DNA from: Thiothrix lacustris DSM 21227
GTDB lineage: Bacteria; Pseudomonadota; Gammaproteobacteria; Thiotrichales; Thiotrichaceae
Length of the DNA: 64,000 nucleotides
Direction of reading: 5' to 3'
Assembly (NCBI RefSeq): GCF_000621325.1
Contig: NZ_JHYQ01000019.1
Coordinates: forward strand, 33,605 to 97,604
Numbering within the stretch: position 1 is the stretch's first letter; every line of letters begins with the position of its first letter. Positions 45,666-55,542 of the stretch are shown here, piece after piece. A program made the position numbers and the translations under genes. The notes under the pieces were generated by a model that was not told where the DNA came from, made no database searches, and saw nothing but the letters and a program-made list of their open reading frames with translations.

Positions 45666-47144
45666 ATGAGAAATATACGTAAAAATATTGTTTTTTCGGG
45701 GCTTGGGTATGCTTTGCCACTATTGGCTTCATTAGCATCCATTCCAATTATTATTAGTCAATTGGGCGTTGACTTGTATGGCCTTTATATTATTTGCGTG
45801 TCGTTAATCGGCTTTATGACCTTGGTCGATTTAGGGATCGGGCAAACGGTTATCAAATATGTGGCGCAATATGAGGCAACTGGACAGCAGGATAAGGTTA
45901 AACCTGTATTAGGTGCAGCTTTTTTGATCTATCTGGTGATTGGTTTGTTGAGTGTCGCTTGTTTATATGTAAGCGCTCCGTGGCTGGCCGCTGGCTTATA
46001 TGAGTTACCAGTTAAGCAGGTATTGGCAACGGATGTATTGCGGATTACGGCAGTTCCCTTGTTTTTCAGTTACATCAATCAGTTTTTCTTGAATGTTTGT
46101 AGAGCCTATCATCGGTTTGATTTGCCTGCCATTTTGCATAATGTAGGCAGTTTGGGAGGGATGACGGTGACAGCCGGGTTATTGATGGCGGGGTATGTGC
46201 TGCGTGATGTCATGTGGGGGTATGCTTTTATACAGTTTGTGGCCGTACTCGGTGGTTATGTAGCGAGTGTGAAAGTGTTGCCTATACATATCAAACCTCG
46301 TCCGGCTTTTGAGCGACATATTTTTTTGGAAATCATTTCATTTAGTGCTTATACCTTTGTGGGTAATTTTGTCGGGTCTTTGGTGTCGCGTGCCGACAAG
46401 TTGTTGATCGGCGTGGTGATTGGTACGGAAGCGGTGACGTATTACCAAATCCCGTTTACGATTGCGCAGATGGCCAATGGCATTATTCATAGCCTGACGC
46501 ATATTGCATTTCCACGTTTTAGCGAAATGTTTAGTTTGCGTGATAGGGTGGGTCTACAGGCGTTGTATCGCTTGGCTAATGATGCTGTGTTTTTGATTAG
46601 CACGGTGATTGCTGTCATGTTGATTACGGTGGGGGGAGATTTTTTGGCATTATGGATTACGCCTGACTTTTCTCAAAAAGCCACGGTAGTCTTACAGGTT
46701 ATGGCGGTGTACTTCTTCCTGCACTCCAATACAGTCGTAGGGTATTGGGTGCTACAGGGCGGTGGGCAAGCAAAGTTGACCGCGTTTATGTCAGTCATTG
46801 ATGCGATTGCTTATTTTGTCGCGTTGTACTATCTGGGGGATGCCTATGGTTATATGGGAGCGGCGGTTGCCCTGTTCTTTACCTTGTTGACCGTGCCATT
46901 ACAATATATTTGGATCGACCGTCATGTTGGGCATAGTTGGTTGGAATACCTGATTCAATTGCTGACTTTTTCGCTGGTTGGGTACAGTATCATTTACTGC
47001 ATGGAAAGTCTGAATGTGTGGCTGAATGACAGTTTGTTGGAAATTGGCGTGAATGCTGCGTTGTTGTTTGGGCTGTTGTTGTTGGCATTATGGTCAGTGC
47101 GTGGGCGGAAAGTCCCCAACTCCTTTCAGGAAGGAAGGAGTTAG
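45666..47144 (+). CDS. Wzx-like polysaccharide flippase, copy 2
   Basis: From ATG 45666 the product has 492 residues, aligned end to end with copy 1 (MRNIRKNIVFSGLGYALPLL; VDLGIGQTVIKYVAQYEATG; FFLNVCRAYHRFDLPAILHN). A TTG at 45642 could add eight residues. The ribosome site is poor. Tandem flippase paralogues suggest duplication followed by divergence, possibly for two different lipid-linked glycans. The C-terminal residues VPNSFQEGRS are encoded by a repeat hairpin. Confidence 0.85.
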   Translation: MRNIRKNIVFSGLGYALPLLASLASIPIIISQLGVDLYGLYIICVSLIGFMTLVDLGIGQTVIKYVAQYEATGQQDKVKPVLGAAFLIYLVIGLLSVACLYVSAPWLAAGLYELPVKQVLATDVLRITAVPLFFSYINQFFLNVCRAYHRFDLPAILHNVGSLGGMTVTAGLLMAGYVLRDVMWGYAFIQFVAVLGGYVASVKVLPIHIKPRPAFERHIFLEIISFSAYTFVGNFVGSLVSRADKLLIGVVIGTEAVTYYQIPFTIAQMANGIIHSLTHIAFPRFSEMFSLRDRVGLQALYRLANDAVFLISTVIAVMLITVGGDFLALWITPDFSQKATVVLQVMAVYFFLHSNTVVGYWVLQGGGQAKLTAFMSVIDAIAYFVALYYLGDAYGYMGAAVALFFTLLTVPLQYIWIDRHVGHSWLEYLIQLLTFSLVGYSIIYCMESLNVWLNDSLLEIGVNAALLFGLLLLALWSVRGRKVPNSFQEGRS

Positions 47145-47150
47145 GGGGGG
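47113..47150. repeat. Hairpin repeat at the 3' end of flippase 2
   Basis: CCCC-AACTCCTT pairs with AAGGAGTT-A-GGGG around a nine-base loop, a 12-base-pair stem with one bulge. It spans the stop codon and the gap to the convergent ettA gene, so it probably also terminates both transcripts. Confidence 0.7.
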
Positions 47151-47156
47151 CGTTGT

Positions 47157-48821
47157 TTACGCTTTCAGGCGCTTGTACTTGATCCGGTGTGGATGCAGTT
47201 CATTGCCGTGGCGGCGCTTGTAGTCTTCCTCGTAGTCGCTGTAGTTGCCTTCAAACCACGTTACCTGCGAATCGCCTTCAAACGCGAGGATGTGAGTCGC
47301 AATCCGGTCAAGGAACCAGCGGTCATGCGAGATGACTACCGCGCAGCCGGGGAAGTTGAGAATCGCTTCTTCCAGCGCCCGCAAGGTTTCCACGTCGAGG
47401 TCATTGGTCGGTTCGTCTAACAGCAACAGGTTGCCGCCTTCTTTCAGCAACTTCGCCAGATGCACACGGTTGCGTTCCCCACCCGACAAATCGCACAGGC
47501 GTTTTTGCTGGGAATCGCCCTTGAAGTTGAAACGTCCGCAATAGGCGCGTGACTGAATCTGGTAGCCGCCGACGGTCATGATGTCGTGCCCGTCGGCAAT
47601 TTCCTGCCACACGGTTTTATTCGGGTCGAGGTCGTCGCGGGACTGGTCAACGTAAGCAATCTTGACGGTTTCACCGACTTTGAACGTGCCGCTATCCGGT
47701 TTTTCCTGCCCGGTAATCATGCGGAACAGGGTGGTTTTACCCGCACCGTTGGGGCCGATGATGCCGACAATGCCGCCTTTGGGCAGGCTGAAACTGACGT
47801 TTTCATACAGCAAACGATCACCGAAAGACTTGCTGATGCCTTCCGCTTCGATCACTAAATCGCCGAGGCGTGGGCCGGGGGCGATGTAGATTTCGTTGGT
47901 TTCGGCACGTTTCTGGTAGTCGCTGGAAGAGAGTTCTTCAAAGCGTTGCATCCGCGCCTTGCTCTTGGCGTGGCGGCCTTTGGGGTTGGAACGTACCCAT
48001 TCCAGCTCTTCCTTCATCGCCTTTTGGCGGCCTTGTTCGGATTTGCTTTCCTGCGCCAAGCGGTTTTGCTTTTGCTCCAGCCACGAGGAATAGTTGCCTT
48101 CCCACGGGATGCCTTGCCCACGGTCGAGTTCCAGAATCCAGCCCGCCACGTTGTCGAGGAAGTAGCGGTCATGGGTAACAGCGACCACAGTGCCGGGGAA
48201 GTCTTGCAGGAAGCGTTCCAGCCAAGCGACGGATTCGGCATCCAAATGGTTGGTCGGTTCGTCGAGAATCAGCATGTCGGGGGAAGACAGCAGCAGGCGG
48301 CACAGTGCGACGCGCCGTTTTTCACCACCGGAGAGGGTGCTGACATCCGCATCCCACGGTGGCAGGCGCAGTGCATCGGCAGCGACTTCGAGGGTGTGTT
48401 CGAGGTTGTGCGCGTCGGAGGCTTGCAGGATATTTTCCAGTTTGGCCTGTTCGGCGGCGAGTGCGTCGAAATCGGCGTCGGGTTCGGCGTAGGCGGCGTA
48501 CACTTCATCCAGACGCGCTTGGGCATCCTTGATGACTTTCAAACCTTCTTCGACATTGCCACGCACGTCTTTGTCAGGGTTGAGTTGCGGCTCTTGCGAC
48601 AGGTAGCCGATATTGATGCCGGGTTGTGGTCGGGCTTCGCCGAGGATGTCGGTGTCGAGGCCAGCCATGATGCGCAGTAAGGTGGATTTACCCGCGCCGT
48701 TATAACCGAGTACGCCGATTTTCGCGCCGGGGAAAAAGCTCAGGTAAATGTCTTTGAGAATGAAACGGTTCGGCGGGACGATCTTGCCGACACCGTTCAT
48801 GGTGTAAATGTATTGTGCCAT
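47157..48821 (-). CDS. ettA: Energy-dependent translational throttle protein EttA
   Basis: EttA is a ribosome-bound ABC-F ATPase that gates entry into elongation by ATP/ADP ratio. From ATG 48821 the product has 554 residues (E. coli 555) and starts [20 protein letters not shown]. Two ABC domains show [11 protein letters not shown] and [27 protein letters not shown] and [15 protein letters not shown], and [12 protein letters not shown] and [12 protein letters not shown]. The frame is open 39 codons upstream, without homology. Base use is clearly richer in G and C than in the flanking genes. Confidence 0.95.
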   Translation of the reverse strand: MAQYIYTMNGVGKIVPPNRFILKDIYLSFFPGAKIGVLGYNGAGKSTLLRIMAGLDTDILGEARPQPGINIGYLSQEPQLNPDKDVRGNVEEGLKVIKDAQARLDEVYAAYAEPDADFDALAAEQAKLENILQASDAHNLEHTLEVAADALRLPPWDADVSTLSGGEKRRVALCRLLLSSPDMLILDEPTNHLDAESVAWLERFLQDFPGTVVAVTHDRYFLDNVAGWILELDRGQGIPWEGNYSSWLEQKQNRLAQESKSEQGRQKAMKEELEWVRSNPKGRHAKSKARMQRFEELSSSDYQKRAETNEIYIAPGPRLGDLVIEAEGISKSFGDRLLYENVSFSLPKGGIVGIIGPNGAGKTTLFRMITGQEKPDSGTFKVGETVKIAYVDQSRDDLDPNKTVWQEIADGHDIMTVGGYQIQSRAYCGRFNFKGDSQQKRLCDLSGGERNRVHLAKLLKEGGNLLLLDEPTNDLDVETLRALEEAILNFPGCAVVISHDRWFLDRIATHILAFEGDSQVTWFEGNYSDYEEDYKRRHGNELHPHRIKYKRLKA

Positions 48822-48850
48822 CCAGTGCTCCAGAGTGTGGAAAACACCAA

Positions 48851-49042
48851 TTATGCGGGATGTGAGCGGGTCATGGTATGGTTGTCTTGCAGTTTTGGCG
48901 CATCTTCTCCGACTAGCATTGGTTTGCCATCTTGCCAAATGACGGCGTATTGACCGAGGCGTTTTTTGCGGTCTAGGGCTTTCTCGACGGCTTTACGCAT
49001 CACATCCAGCATTTTCTGAGTGTCTGGGGATGGAGTGTTCAT
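48851..49042 (-). CDS. 63-residue protein paired with the zeta-like gene
   Basis: The product has an N-terminal helix ([20 protein letters not shown]) and a short strand segment ([19 protein letters not shown]). It overlaps the zeta-like gene by four bases and follows it, an arrangement seen for many zeta-type ATPases with small partners. It may be the antitoxin or a regulator; no homology lets me decide. It ends 29 bases before ettA. Confidence 0.65.
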   Translation of the reverse strand: MNTPSPDTQKMLDVMRKAVEKALDRKKRLGQYAVIWQDGKPMLVGEDAPKLQDNHTMTRSHPA

Positions 49043-49605
49043 AATCCGGCTTCCTTCAGGAGTTTTTGATAGTAAATCTCGTGCAATATGACACGCTGAT
49101 TGCCTTGTTGTTCAAACACGGGTTCGGAGAGATGGCTGTTCATGAAGCAGCGAGTACGGTTGGCTCGATAGCTGAAGTCGTTCAGCAAATTGCGCAGGCT
49201 ACGGGCAAAACGCCGTTCTATATCTTTCGGCGGGACGTTATGCCCACCGTGCGCGACTCGTTCGGCAACCCGCAATTTAGACATTTCCATGCTGGGCAGG
49301 GCTAAATAAATCAGCTCAACTTGCCAGCCTGCTTGTTGTAGGCGATTGATGAGTTGTAGGTAACTGCGACCTGCTAAGGTAGTTTCAAAAGCGAAATCTT
49401 CTTGCTTGCGGATGTGTGTTTCGAGTTCTTGCAGGAAAATTCGGCTGGCTGCTACCAATTCACGTTCTGGTGCAAGCGGTGACAGTCCGGCAGCAATCAG
49501 GTCGGCGTTTATGAAATGCTGGCACGCTGCTTGGGGCAGGTATTCCAGCGCGAACGTGGTTTTGCCTGCCCCGTTGGGGCCAGCGATTATCCAGCAGGTT
49601 GGCAT
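49039..49605 (-). CDS. Zeta-toxin-like P-loop kinase
   Basis: The 188-residue product from ATG 49605 has the Walker A motif [19 protein letters not shown], the zeta-type substrate loop [33 protein letters not shown] and [20 protein letters not shown]. This is the signature of zeta-like ATPases; some phosphorylate UDP-GlcNAc and poison peptidoglycan synthesis, others do not. An upstream ATG at 49635 would overlap the DUF262 gene. The small downstream ORF may be its partner. Confidence 0.8.
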   Translation of the reverse strand: MPTCWIIAGPNGAGKTTFALEYLPQAACQHFINADLIAAGLSPLAPERELVAASRIFLQELETHIRKQEDFAFETTLAGRSYLQLINRLQQAGWQVELIYLALPSMEMSKLRVAERVAHGGHNVPPKDIERRFARSLRNLLNDFSYRANRTRCFMNSHLSEPVFEQQGNQRVILHEIYYQKLLKEAGL

Positions 49606-49615
49606 ATTTAAACCG

Positions 49616-51889
49616 TTATTGTACGGAGTTTCCATGCTTGTCAGGCTCTTCTGAATTATTAAATAAGTGATCAATATCTAATTGATTCCACCATTCACTA
49701 TATATTCTAATAAGTCTGTTGTGCGTGGTGCGAATAAAAATAGAAGCATCTTTGCTATTAGAAATAACAGATCTTCCAATGGAGAAATTATTTACTTCTA
49801 GTTTATCTAATAAAAAACTATTTTCGATGTCTTGTTCTGTAATAATTTTCGCGTTAGCCAACATTTCTTGGTCAGAACGATTTTCTTCAAAAGATACAAC
49901 TCTTAAGTTGCCTAATGTGTTGCTGAATTGATGGCATATGTTCATCCATGTATTTTCACTTTTTTTGTTCCTTGTTATTGCATCTGCTTGAATATGATCA
50001 TAATCCCATGGTCTATTATGATCTATCCAAAATGAGATGTTTGATGGGTCATAAGTGAACTCTACATTTACATATTTGCGCTGAGCATACGTCAATAAAC
50101 TGGCAGTTTTTGTTGATTTCCCGTCTTTTATTTTTCTTAAAAAATCTTTTTTTACTCCATTCTTTTCGTCAATATTGTTTATCATATGATCCCAGTTCCA
50201 CCATCTGTCTGTTATTTCTTCATTTTCTATGCTTTCTATAATTAAATTATCTGGTGGAAGAGAAACTGGTGATGTTGAGTTTTTTGAACTAAATATTCCG
50301 TTAAAAATAGAGGGGTTAATCGGCTTGTCTTTAATTTGGCTAAATATTTCATTGGTAAGTTGTTTGAGGTGTTTTGAGTTAATGCAAAACCAATGTGCGG
50401 ATGTTGCTAGAGCTATCAAGGTTTTACTTGCACTTTTTGTTTCTGTTTTGGTTTTTTCAGTGTTGAAGTCAAAATATTCGAGTTCGCGTTTAGCTAGCCA
50501 GAAAATTAATAGATAAATTTCACTTGATTTGTATGCAATTTCACTGCGAATAAAAGGAGGGATTCCGAATTCTTGATCTGCTTCACGATAAAGAAGCCAA
50601 AAATCTACTAACTCGCAACAAGCTTCTACTTTGTTTATATCAGCGTTGAAAAATTTTTCTAATAAGTCTTTTTTTTCATTTTCTTCATCTTTATGGTTTT
50701 TGGCTATTTTTCTGATTCTATTTACACTAATGGAATCATGCAGCTTGTCCATGATGTTTGTCGTTAAAACCGCTCTTACAACTAAATTTGCAAACTTCGC
50801 GTCAGGTAAATGTTTAAAGGTGTTTTCTCTAATTGGTTCTTCAAACGAAGGCCAATATGCCTTTATCATTGAATAAATTCTATCATCTGGACTTAGCGGA
50901 GTGCCTTGTGAGTTTAGACGATGGAATAAATGCTCAATATTTGATATGTTTTGCTTTTTTTTGTTACCATATTCATCTTCATCATCTTTGTCATTCACCA
51001 AACGTTCTTGGATGGTTTCTTCTGATAAAACATCATCTGATAGCTCAAGCAGTACAATATTTAAAGCGAGTGCTCTTTTAATGGTATTGAATATGTAACT
51101 TCTTTGGTTTTCATTCTTAATGTTGTTTATAAATTCTTTGAATGTTTCTTTTTTCTGATTGAAAAAATTTGATGTGTGATTGGAGCGTGAAGTGAACTTG
51201 TTGTTTATTTCACCCCAGAATGAATCCATGTCATCTAATTGGCTGGCAGATTCAAAGAGCCAAGCAAGTGGAACAGGAATGTTTGCTTTAATTGGCCATG
51301 TATTATTTATAGTTGGACGTTGGCTCTTTCCAGAAATAGGATGTCCTTTCTCGTCACGCCATCCATATTTTTTTAGGGAATCGCGTATATCATTATGAGA
51401 TAGTTTTCCAGCAGAATCGTTTGAGATATATCCCCAAGGATGAGATTCCGTTGTAACGCGCAATAAAAAACTGCGGCTAGTTTCAGCTAAGTTCCCATCT
51501 GGACTTAGGTCTATCCAAATGGCATCTTTTATATCTTCGCGCAAAAAAGGATCTACAAAACCTAAAGCAATAGCATTGCTGCGTTGTTGTCCATCAAGTA
51601 GGTGATGGGTCGGGTTTTTGCACTCGCCATGCTTCGCTTTTACATCTCGCTGTGTTTGTAAGTGTTTGCAGATAATTAATGAACCTACTGGGAAGCCCCG
51701 CAATAATGAATCCCATAATAGTTCAACTTGCCCCGGACTCCATACAGCACCGCGTTGCAGCGATGGAACGCAGGCTTTAACGACGGGTTGACCTTCGCTT
51801 TCTGGTATCAAGTGTGGCAGTTGCCAACTGGCTACTTGCTTTAGTGATAAGATTTTTACGTTGCCTAGATCAGTTTGCCCTGTTTGCAT
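49616..51889 (-). CDS. DUF262 and HNH domain protein (GmrSD-like defence nuclease)
   Basis: From ATG 51889 (AAGGG upstream) the product has 757 residues; an alternative start lies 22 codons further up. The N-terminal DUF262 (ParB-like, NTP-using) domain shows [20 protein letters not shown] at 42-61 and [15 protein letters not shown] near 96-110. The C-terminal nuclease-like part has [16 protein letters not shown] near 625-640 and [16 protein letters not shown] near 655, the HNH/DUF1524 pattern (DH and N-x-x-N). Members are type IV restriction or phage-defence enzymes. The gene is markedly more A+T rich than its neighbours, which suggests acquisition. Confidence 0.82.
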   Translation of the reverse strand: MQTGQTDLGNVKILSLKQVASWQLPHLIPESEGQPVVKACVPSLQRGAVWSPGQVELLWDSLLRGFPVGSLIICKHLQTQRDVKAKHGECKNPTHHLLDGQQRSNAIALGFVDPFLREDIKDAIWIDLSPDGNLAETSRSFLLRVTTESHPWGYISNDSAGKLSHNDIRDSLKKYGWRDEKGHPISGKSQRPTINNTWPIKANIPVPLAWLFESASQLDDMDSFWGEINNKFTSRSNHTSNFFNQKKETFKEFINNIKNENQRSYIFNTIKRALALNIVLLELSDDVLSEETIQERLVNDKDDEDEYGNKKKQNISNIEHLFHRLNSQGTPLSPDDRIYSMIKAYWPSFEEPIRENTFKHLPDAKFANLVVRAVLTTNIMDKLHDSISVNRIRKIAKNHKDEENEKKDLLEKFFNADINKVEACCELVDFWLLYREADQEFGIPPFIRSEIAYKSSEIYLLIFWLAKRELEYFDFNTEKTKTETKSASKTLIALATSAHWFCINSKHLKQLTNEIFSQIKDKPINPSIFNGIFSSKNSTSPVSLPPDNLIIESIENEEITDRWWNWDHMINNIDEKNGVKKDFLRKIKDGKSTKTASLLTYAQRKYVNVEFTYDPSNISFWIDHNRPWDYDHIQADAITRNKKSENTWMNICHQFSNTLGNLRVVSFEENRSDQEMLANAKIITEQDIENSFLLDKLEVNNFSIGRSVISNSKDASIFIRTTHNRLIRIYSEWWNQLDIDHLFNNSEEPDKHGNSVQ

Positions 51890-52141
51890 TGATTTACCCT
51901 TATATGATGCCCATAAAAAACTTAGCAAGTTCAGATAAGGATTATTACTGAACAAATATCAAACAACAAGAACTATATGTCGTGGAAGAAGGAGAGTCGA
52001 GTTCCCTCATCAAACATGTCTCATTAAGTTAGGTGTGTTGATTTTTGCACAGTTTATCCGGTGTTTCATGTTTGAAAGTGCCTGCCCCAAAACCAGCGGC
52101 TGTGCTATGTTTGTGGTGTGTTTGCTTTGTGGAGAACAGCA

Positions 52142-52717
52142 ATGTCTACTGCCGAAAAATTGGAAGAACGTTACACCTACGCCGATTACGCCCGCTGGTC
52201 GGAAGATGAGAGCTGGGAGCTAATCGACGGTATCGCTTATGCGATGGCTGAGCCGTCCCGTATCCATCAGGAAATCGTGTTTGAGTTGGGCGGGCAGGTT
52301 CGTAATTACCTGCAAGGTAAATCCTGCCGTGGCTATGTCGCGCCGTTTGATGTGCGGTTGCCGCGTCAGAATGAAGCAGATGACAAGGTGGATACCGTGG
52401 TTCAACCCGATTTAACCGTGATTTGTGACCGCTCCAAGTTGGATGATAAAGGCTGTCGAGGTGCACCGGATTGGATTGTGGAAGTGCTGTCACCTGCCAC
52501 CACGCTCAAGGACATGCACACCAAAACCCGTTTGTATGAACAACACGGCGTGCGTGAATATTGGATTGTGCATCCCACTGAACGCTGGGTCATGGTGTAC
52601 ACTTTGGATGAGGCGGGCAAGTACAGCCGCCCGTCGGTGTATGGCATGGATGAGCCGCTTGCCCTGCAAGTCTTGCCTGATCTCAGCATTGATTGGGCAT
52701 TTGTGGAACAGATTTAG
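52142..52717 (+). CDS. Uma2-family (DUF820) restriction-fold protein
   Basis: The 191-residue product has the Uma2 outline: YTYADYARWSEDESWELIDG, SRIHQEIVFELGGQVRNYL, VVQPDLTVICDR and DWIVEVLSPATTLKDMHTKT followed by YEQHGVREYWIVHPTERWV. Asp and Glu residues in PDL and EVLSP with K in HTKT form a PD-(D/E)xK-like site. These genes are abundant in filamentous bacteria and cyanobacteria; their role is uncertain (DNA endonuclease or host function). It diverges from the DUF262 gene. Confidence 0.85.
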   Translation: MSTAEKLEERYTYADYARWSEDESWELIDGIAYAMAEPSRIHQEIVFELGGQVRNYLQGKSCRGYVAPFDVRLPRQNEADDKVDTVVQPDLTVICDRSKLDDKGCRGAPDWIVEVLSPATTLKDMHTKTRLYEQHGVREYWIVHPTERWVMVYTLDEAGKYSRPSVYGMDEPLALQVLPDLSIDWAFVEQI

Positions 52718-52730
52718 TGTGGGCGGTGGT

Positions 52731-52757
52731 GTAAGGGCGGTTCGCGAACCGCCCCTA
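52731..52757. repeat. Perfect 20-base palindrome between convergent genes
   Basis: GGGCGGTTCGCGAACCGCCC, flanked by GTAA and CTAC, lies between the Uma2 and manB stops. It resembles dispersed palindromic repeats seen in many bacterial genomes, and it can also serve as a transcription stop. Confidence 0.75.
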
Positions 52758-52762
52758 CGGGA

Positions 52763-54127
52763 TTAGAAGAATCGGCTAATGTTGGTGACTTGTTCTTGCA
52801 CCAACGCCATATCTTGGCGCGATTCGACGTTTAAGCGTAACACAGGCTCAGTGTTGGAGCCGCGCAGGTTAAAGCGCCACTCCGCAAATTCCATGCTCAA
52901 ACCGTCGGTGGTGTCGATCACCAGCGGTTGCAGCGCGGTGAAATGTTCGCGCACGGCGGCGATGCAAGCTTTCACATCGTTAACGTGGAAATTGATTTCG
53001 CCGCTGCACGGGAATTTCGCAATGCGCTCATTCACCAGCGAGGACAGGCTTTGGCCTTTCACGCTCATCAATTGCGCCACCAACAACCACGGGATCATGC
53101 CGCTGTCGCAGTAGGCAAAGTCGCGGAAGTAATGGTGCGCACTCATCTCACCGCCGTAAATCGCATCTTCCAGCCGCATCCGTTCCTTGATGAAAGCGTG
53201 CCCGGTTTTGGATTGGATTGGCTTGCCACCCGCGCTTTCCACCACGTCCACCGTGTTCCACGTCAAGCGCGGGTCGTGGATGATGTTGGAACCGGGGTGC
53301 AATTGCAGGAAGGCTTCCGCCAGCAAGCCGACGATGTAATAGCCTTCGATGAATTCGCCGGTTTCGTCAAACAGGAAGCAGCGGTCGAAGTCACCATCCC
53401 ACGCAATCCCCATATCGGCGTTATGGGCGAGCACCGCATCGCGGGTATCGGCGCGGTTTTCCGGCAGCAAGGGGTTAGGGATGCCGTGCGGGAAGGTGCC
53501 ATCCGGTTCGTTGTGTACCTTGATGAAGCGGATGGGAACGTGCAGGCGGGTGAATTCGGCTTCGAGCGCATCCACGACGTGACCAGCAGCACCGTTACCC
53601 GCATTCACCACCAAGGTTAGTGGCTTGATGGCTTTTAGGTCGATGTAACCGAGCAAGTGTTGCACGTAATCCGCGAGGCAGGATTGCTGCGTCAAGCTGC
53701 CGCGCTGGGTAACGGCGGGGAAGTTGTTTTCCTCTGCCATGCGCTGGATGTCTTTCAAGCCAGTATCGCCGCTGATGGGGCGTGAGCCTTCGCGCACCAG
53801 CTTCATGCCGTTGTAATCCATCGGGTTATGGCTGGCGGTGACTTCAATACCGCCATCCACGCCGAGGTGGAAGGTGGCGAAATAGATTTCTTCGGTGCCG
53901 GTCATGCCGATGTCGATGACGTCCACCCCGGCATCTTGCAAGCCATTGGCCAGTGCCAACTTCAAGGTTTCGGAGGTGAGGCGCACGTCACCGCCGACCA
54001 CGACGCGCTTGCCGCTGCCTACGAATTCCCCATATGCCCGTCCAATACGGTAGGCCACGTCATCGTTAAGCTCTTCGCCCAGCTTGCCACGAATATCGTA
54101 AGCCTTGAAACAGGTCAATTTTTGCAT
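52763..54127 (-). CDS. manB: Phosphomannomutase
   Basis: ManB (CpsG) interconverts mannose-6-phosphate and mannose-1-phosphate, feeding GDP-mannose and GDP-fucose synthesis. The 454-residue product has [15 protein letters not shown] with the phosphoserine Ser99, the metal-binding loop [20 protein letters not shown], and the sugar-phosphate loop [14 protein letters not shown]. It may double as phosphoglucomutase. Convergent with Uma2; it is followed upstream by wbaP with a 30-base gap on the same strand. Confidence 0.94.
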   Translation of the reverse strand: MQKLTCFKAYDIRGKLGEELNDDVAYRIGRAYGEFVGSGKRVVVGGDVRLTSETLKLALANGLQDAGVDVIDIGMTGTEEIYFATFHLGVDGGIEVTASHNPMDYNGMKLVREGSRPISGDTGLKDIQRMAEENNFPAVTQRGSLTQQSCLADYVQHLLGYIDLKAIKPLTLVVNAGNGAAGHVVDALEAEFTRLHVPIRFIKVHNEPDGTFPHGIPNPLLPENRADTRDAVLAHNADMGIAWDGDFDRCFLFDETGEFIEGYYIVGLLAEAFLQLHPGSNIIHDPRLTWNTVDVVESAGGKPIQSKTGHAFIKERMRLEDAIYGGEMSAHHYFRDFAYCDSGMIPWLLVAQLMSVKGQSLSSLVNERIAKFPCSGEINFHVNDVKACIAAVREHFTALQPLVIDTTDGLSMEFAEWRFNLRGSNTEPVLRLNVESRQDMALVQEQVTNISRFF

Positions 54128-54157
54128 GTTAAACGTCTCTTTATTGCTGCTTTTGGG

Positions 54158-55516
54158 TTAATAGCTGCCCTTGCGTAACAAGACAGCTACAAAGGTTTTG
54201 GTAAGGATAATCAAATCCAGCTCCAGCGACCAGTTGCGCACGTACCAGACATCCAACTGGACACGTTCGGCATAGCTCAATTCATTGCGCCCACTGACTT
54301 GCCATAAGCCGGTGATGCCCGGTCTGACTTGTTGGTAATAGTCGATGTATTCGCTGTATGCTGGAATTTCTTCTGTAATGATCGGTCTTGGGCCGACCAG
54401 TGACATTTGCCCACGCAATACGTTGATGAGTTGCGGTAATTCATCCAGTGAGGTACGGCGCAGAAAATGCCCGACATGGGTAATGCGTGGATCATCTTTC
54501 AGTTTGCGATCACGTTCCCATTCTTCACGAGCAGCCGGGTCAGATGCTAGGATTTTTTCCAGTTCTTCGGCTGCATCGGCTCGCATGGTGCGAAATTTGT
54601 AAATCTTGAAGGGCTGGCCGTTTTGCCCAACACGCTCTTGTCTGAACACGGGTTTACCCTCGGTCACGACCCATACCCACAGGTACAGCCCTAAGAGGAA
54701 GGGGGATAAGAGCAGGGTTAGGGTCAGGGCGAGTGTGAAATCAGACACGTACTTTAAGGCGCGGTCACTACTGCTCAACAGGTTGTTGCGGACAAAAAAG
54801 ATCAAGCCCTTCTGGTTGATGGAGTTGAAGACTTCCGCATTAAACATGGGCAGGGACGTCATACGTGGAACCAACAGGATACGCTTTACTTTGTGTTGGA
54901 TTTTATCCATCAGGTGGAACATACGTTCCATGCCGGTGCTTTCCAGCATGATGATGGTGGCGAAGAAACGTTCTTTTTCAAGGATGCGATCAACCGTGGT
55001 CTGCAAGCCTTCGGGGGAGTGATGGTTGATATTGATGGTGTGTGCGACATCAAAGCCAAAGGGGTTGTCGATGGAAAGCCATTGCTGGGAATTGTCACAG
55101 GCTTCTTCATCACAAATAACGAGTACCCGTTCGCGTAGCAAAGGGTGTTGCAGGCTGCGCCGTTTCAGGTAGTAAATCCAGATGGGTAGCAGTAGATTAA
55201 GACTGAAGAACGTTAGAATAATCAGGCGTGAATAGTGGTCAGCCTGTTTGAGAATCGACATTAGTGCGAAGCTAATAATCAAGGCGATGACGCTACCTTT
55301 GATAATCAGCCACGTTTCGGAGGTGGTCACCATCCGCCGCGTGAATAAGCGCAGGTAAAAGAAGATCAGTAGGTAAACACTTATCAGCCACAGGTATTTC
55401 GTGGTGGGATGAATGTACACATCAGGTAGCCACAGCTCTGCTACACCGCGTGCGATCAGCAGGTTGAGAAGCAGTAACAGTGTATACAGAGTGAGCTTGA
55501 ACAGGGTATATTTCAT
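54158..55516 (-). CDS. wbaP: WbaP-like undecaprenyl-phosphate sugar phosphotransferase
   Basis: This initiating enzyme transfers a sugar-1-phosphate (galactose or glucose type) to undecaprenyl phosphate. The 452-residue product has four N-terminal helices, a central soluble domain, and a C-terminal bacterial sugar transferase domain with KIYKFRTMRADA, RRTSLDELPQLINVLRGQM, SLVGPRP and RPGITGLWQVSGR. The layout is that of the WbaP rather than the short PglC group. Together with manB it suggests a galactose- or glucose-initiated polysaccharide with mannose-derived units. Confidence 0.9.
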   Translation of the reverse strand: MKYTLFKLTLYTLLLLLNLLIARGVAELWLPDVYIHPTTKYLWLISVYLLIFFYLRLFTRRMVTTSETWLIIKGSVIALIISFALMSILKQADHYSRLIILTFFSLNLLLPIWIYYLKRRSLQHPLLRERVLVICDEEACDNSQQWLSIDNPFGFDVAHTININHHSPEGLQTTVDRILEKERFFATIIMLESTGMERMFHLMDKIQHKVKRILLVPRMTSLPMFNAEVFNSINQKGLIFFVRNNLLSSSDRALKYVSDFTLALTLTLLLSPFLLGLYLWVWVVTEGKPVFRQERVGQNGQPFKIYKFRTMRADAAEELEKILASDPAAREEWERDRKLKDDPRITHVGHFLRRTSLDELPQLINVLRGQMSLVGPRPIITEEIPAYSEYIDYYQQVRPGITGLWQVSGRNELSYAERVQLDVWYVRNWSLELDLIILTKTFVAVLLRKGSY

Positions 55517-55542
55517 GGTTTAGTTATTGAAAAGTAATCATC

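Noticed and set aside
47946..48680. 244-codon open frame on the plus strand inside ettA
   Set aside because: The coding strand is the ettA frame with complete ABC motifs; the antisense frame has no known features.
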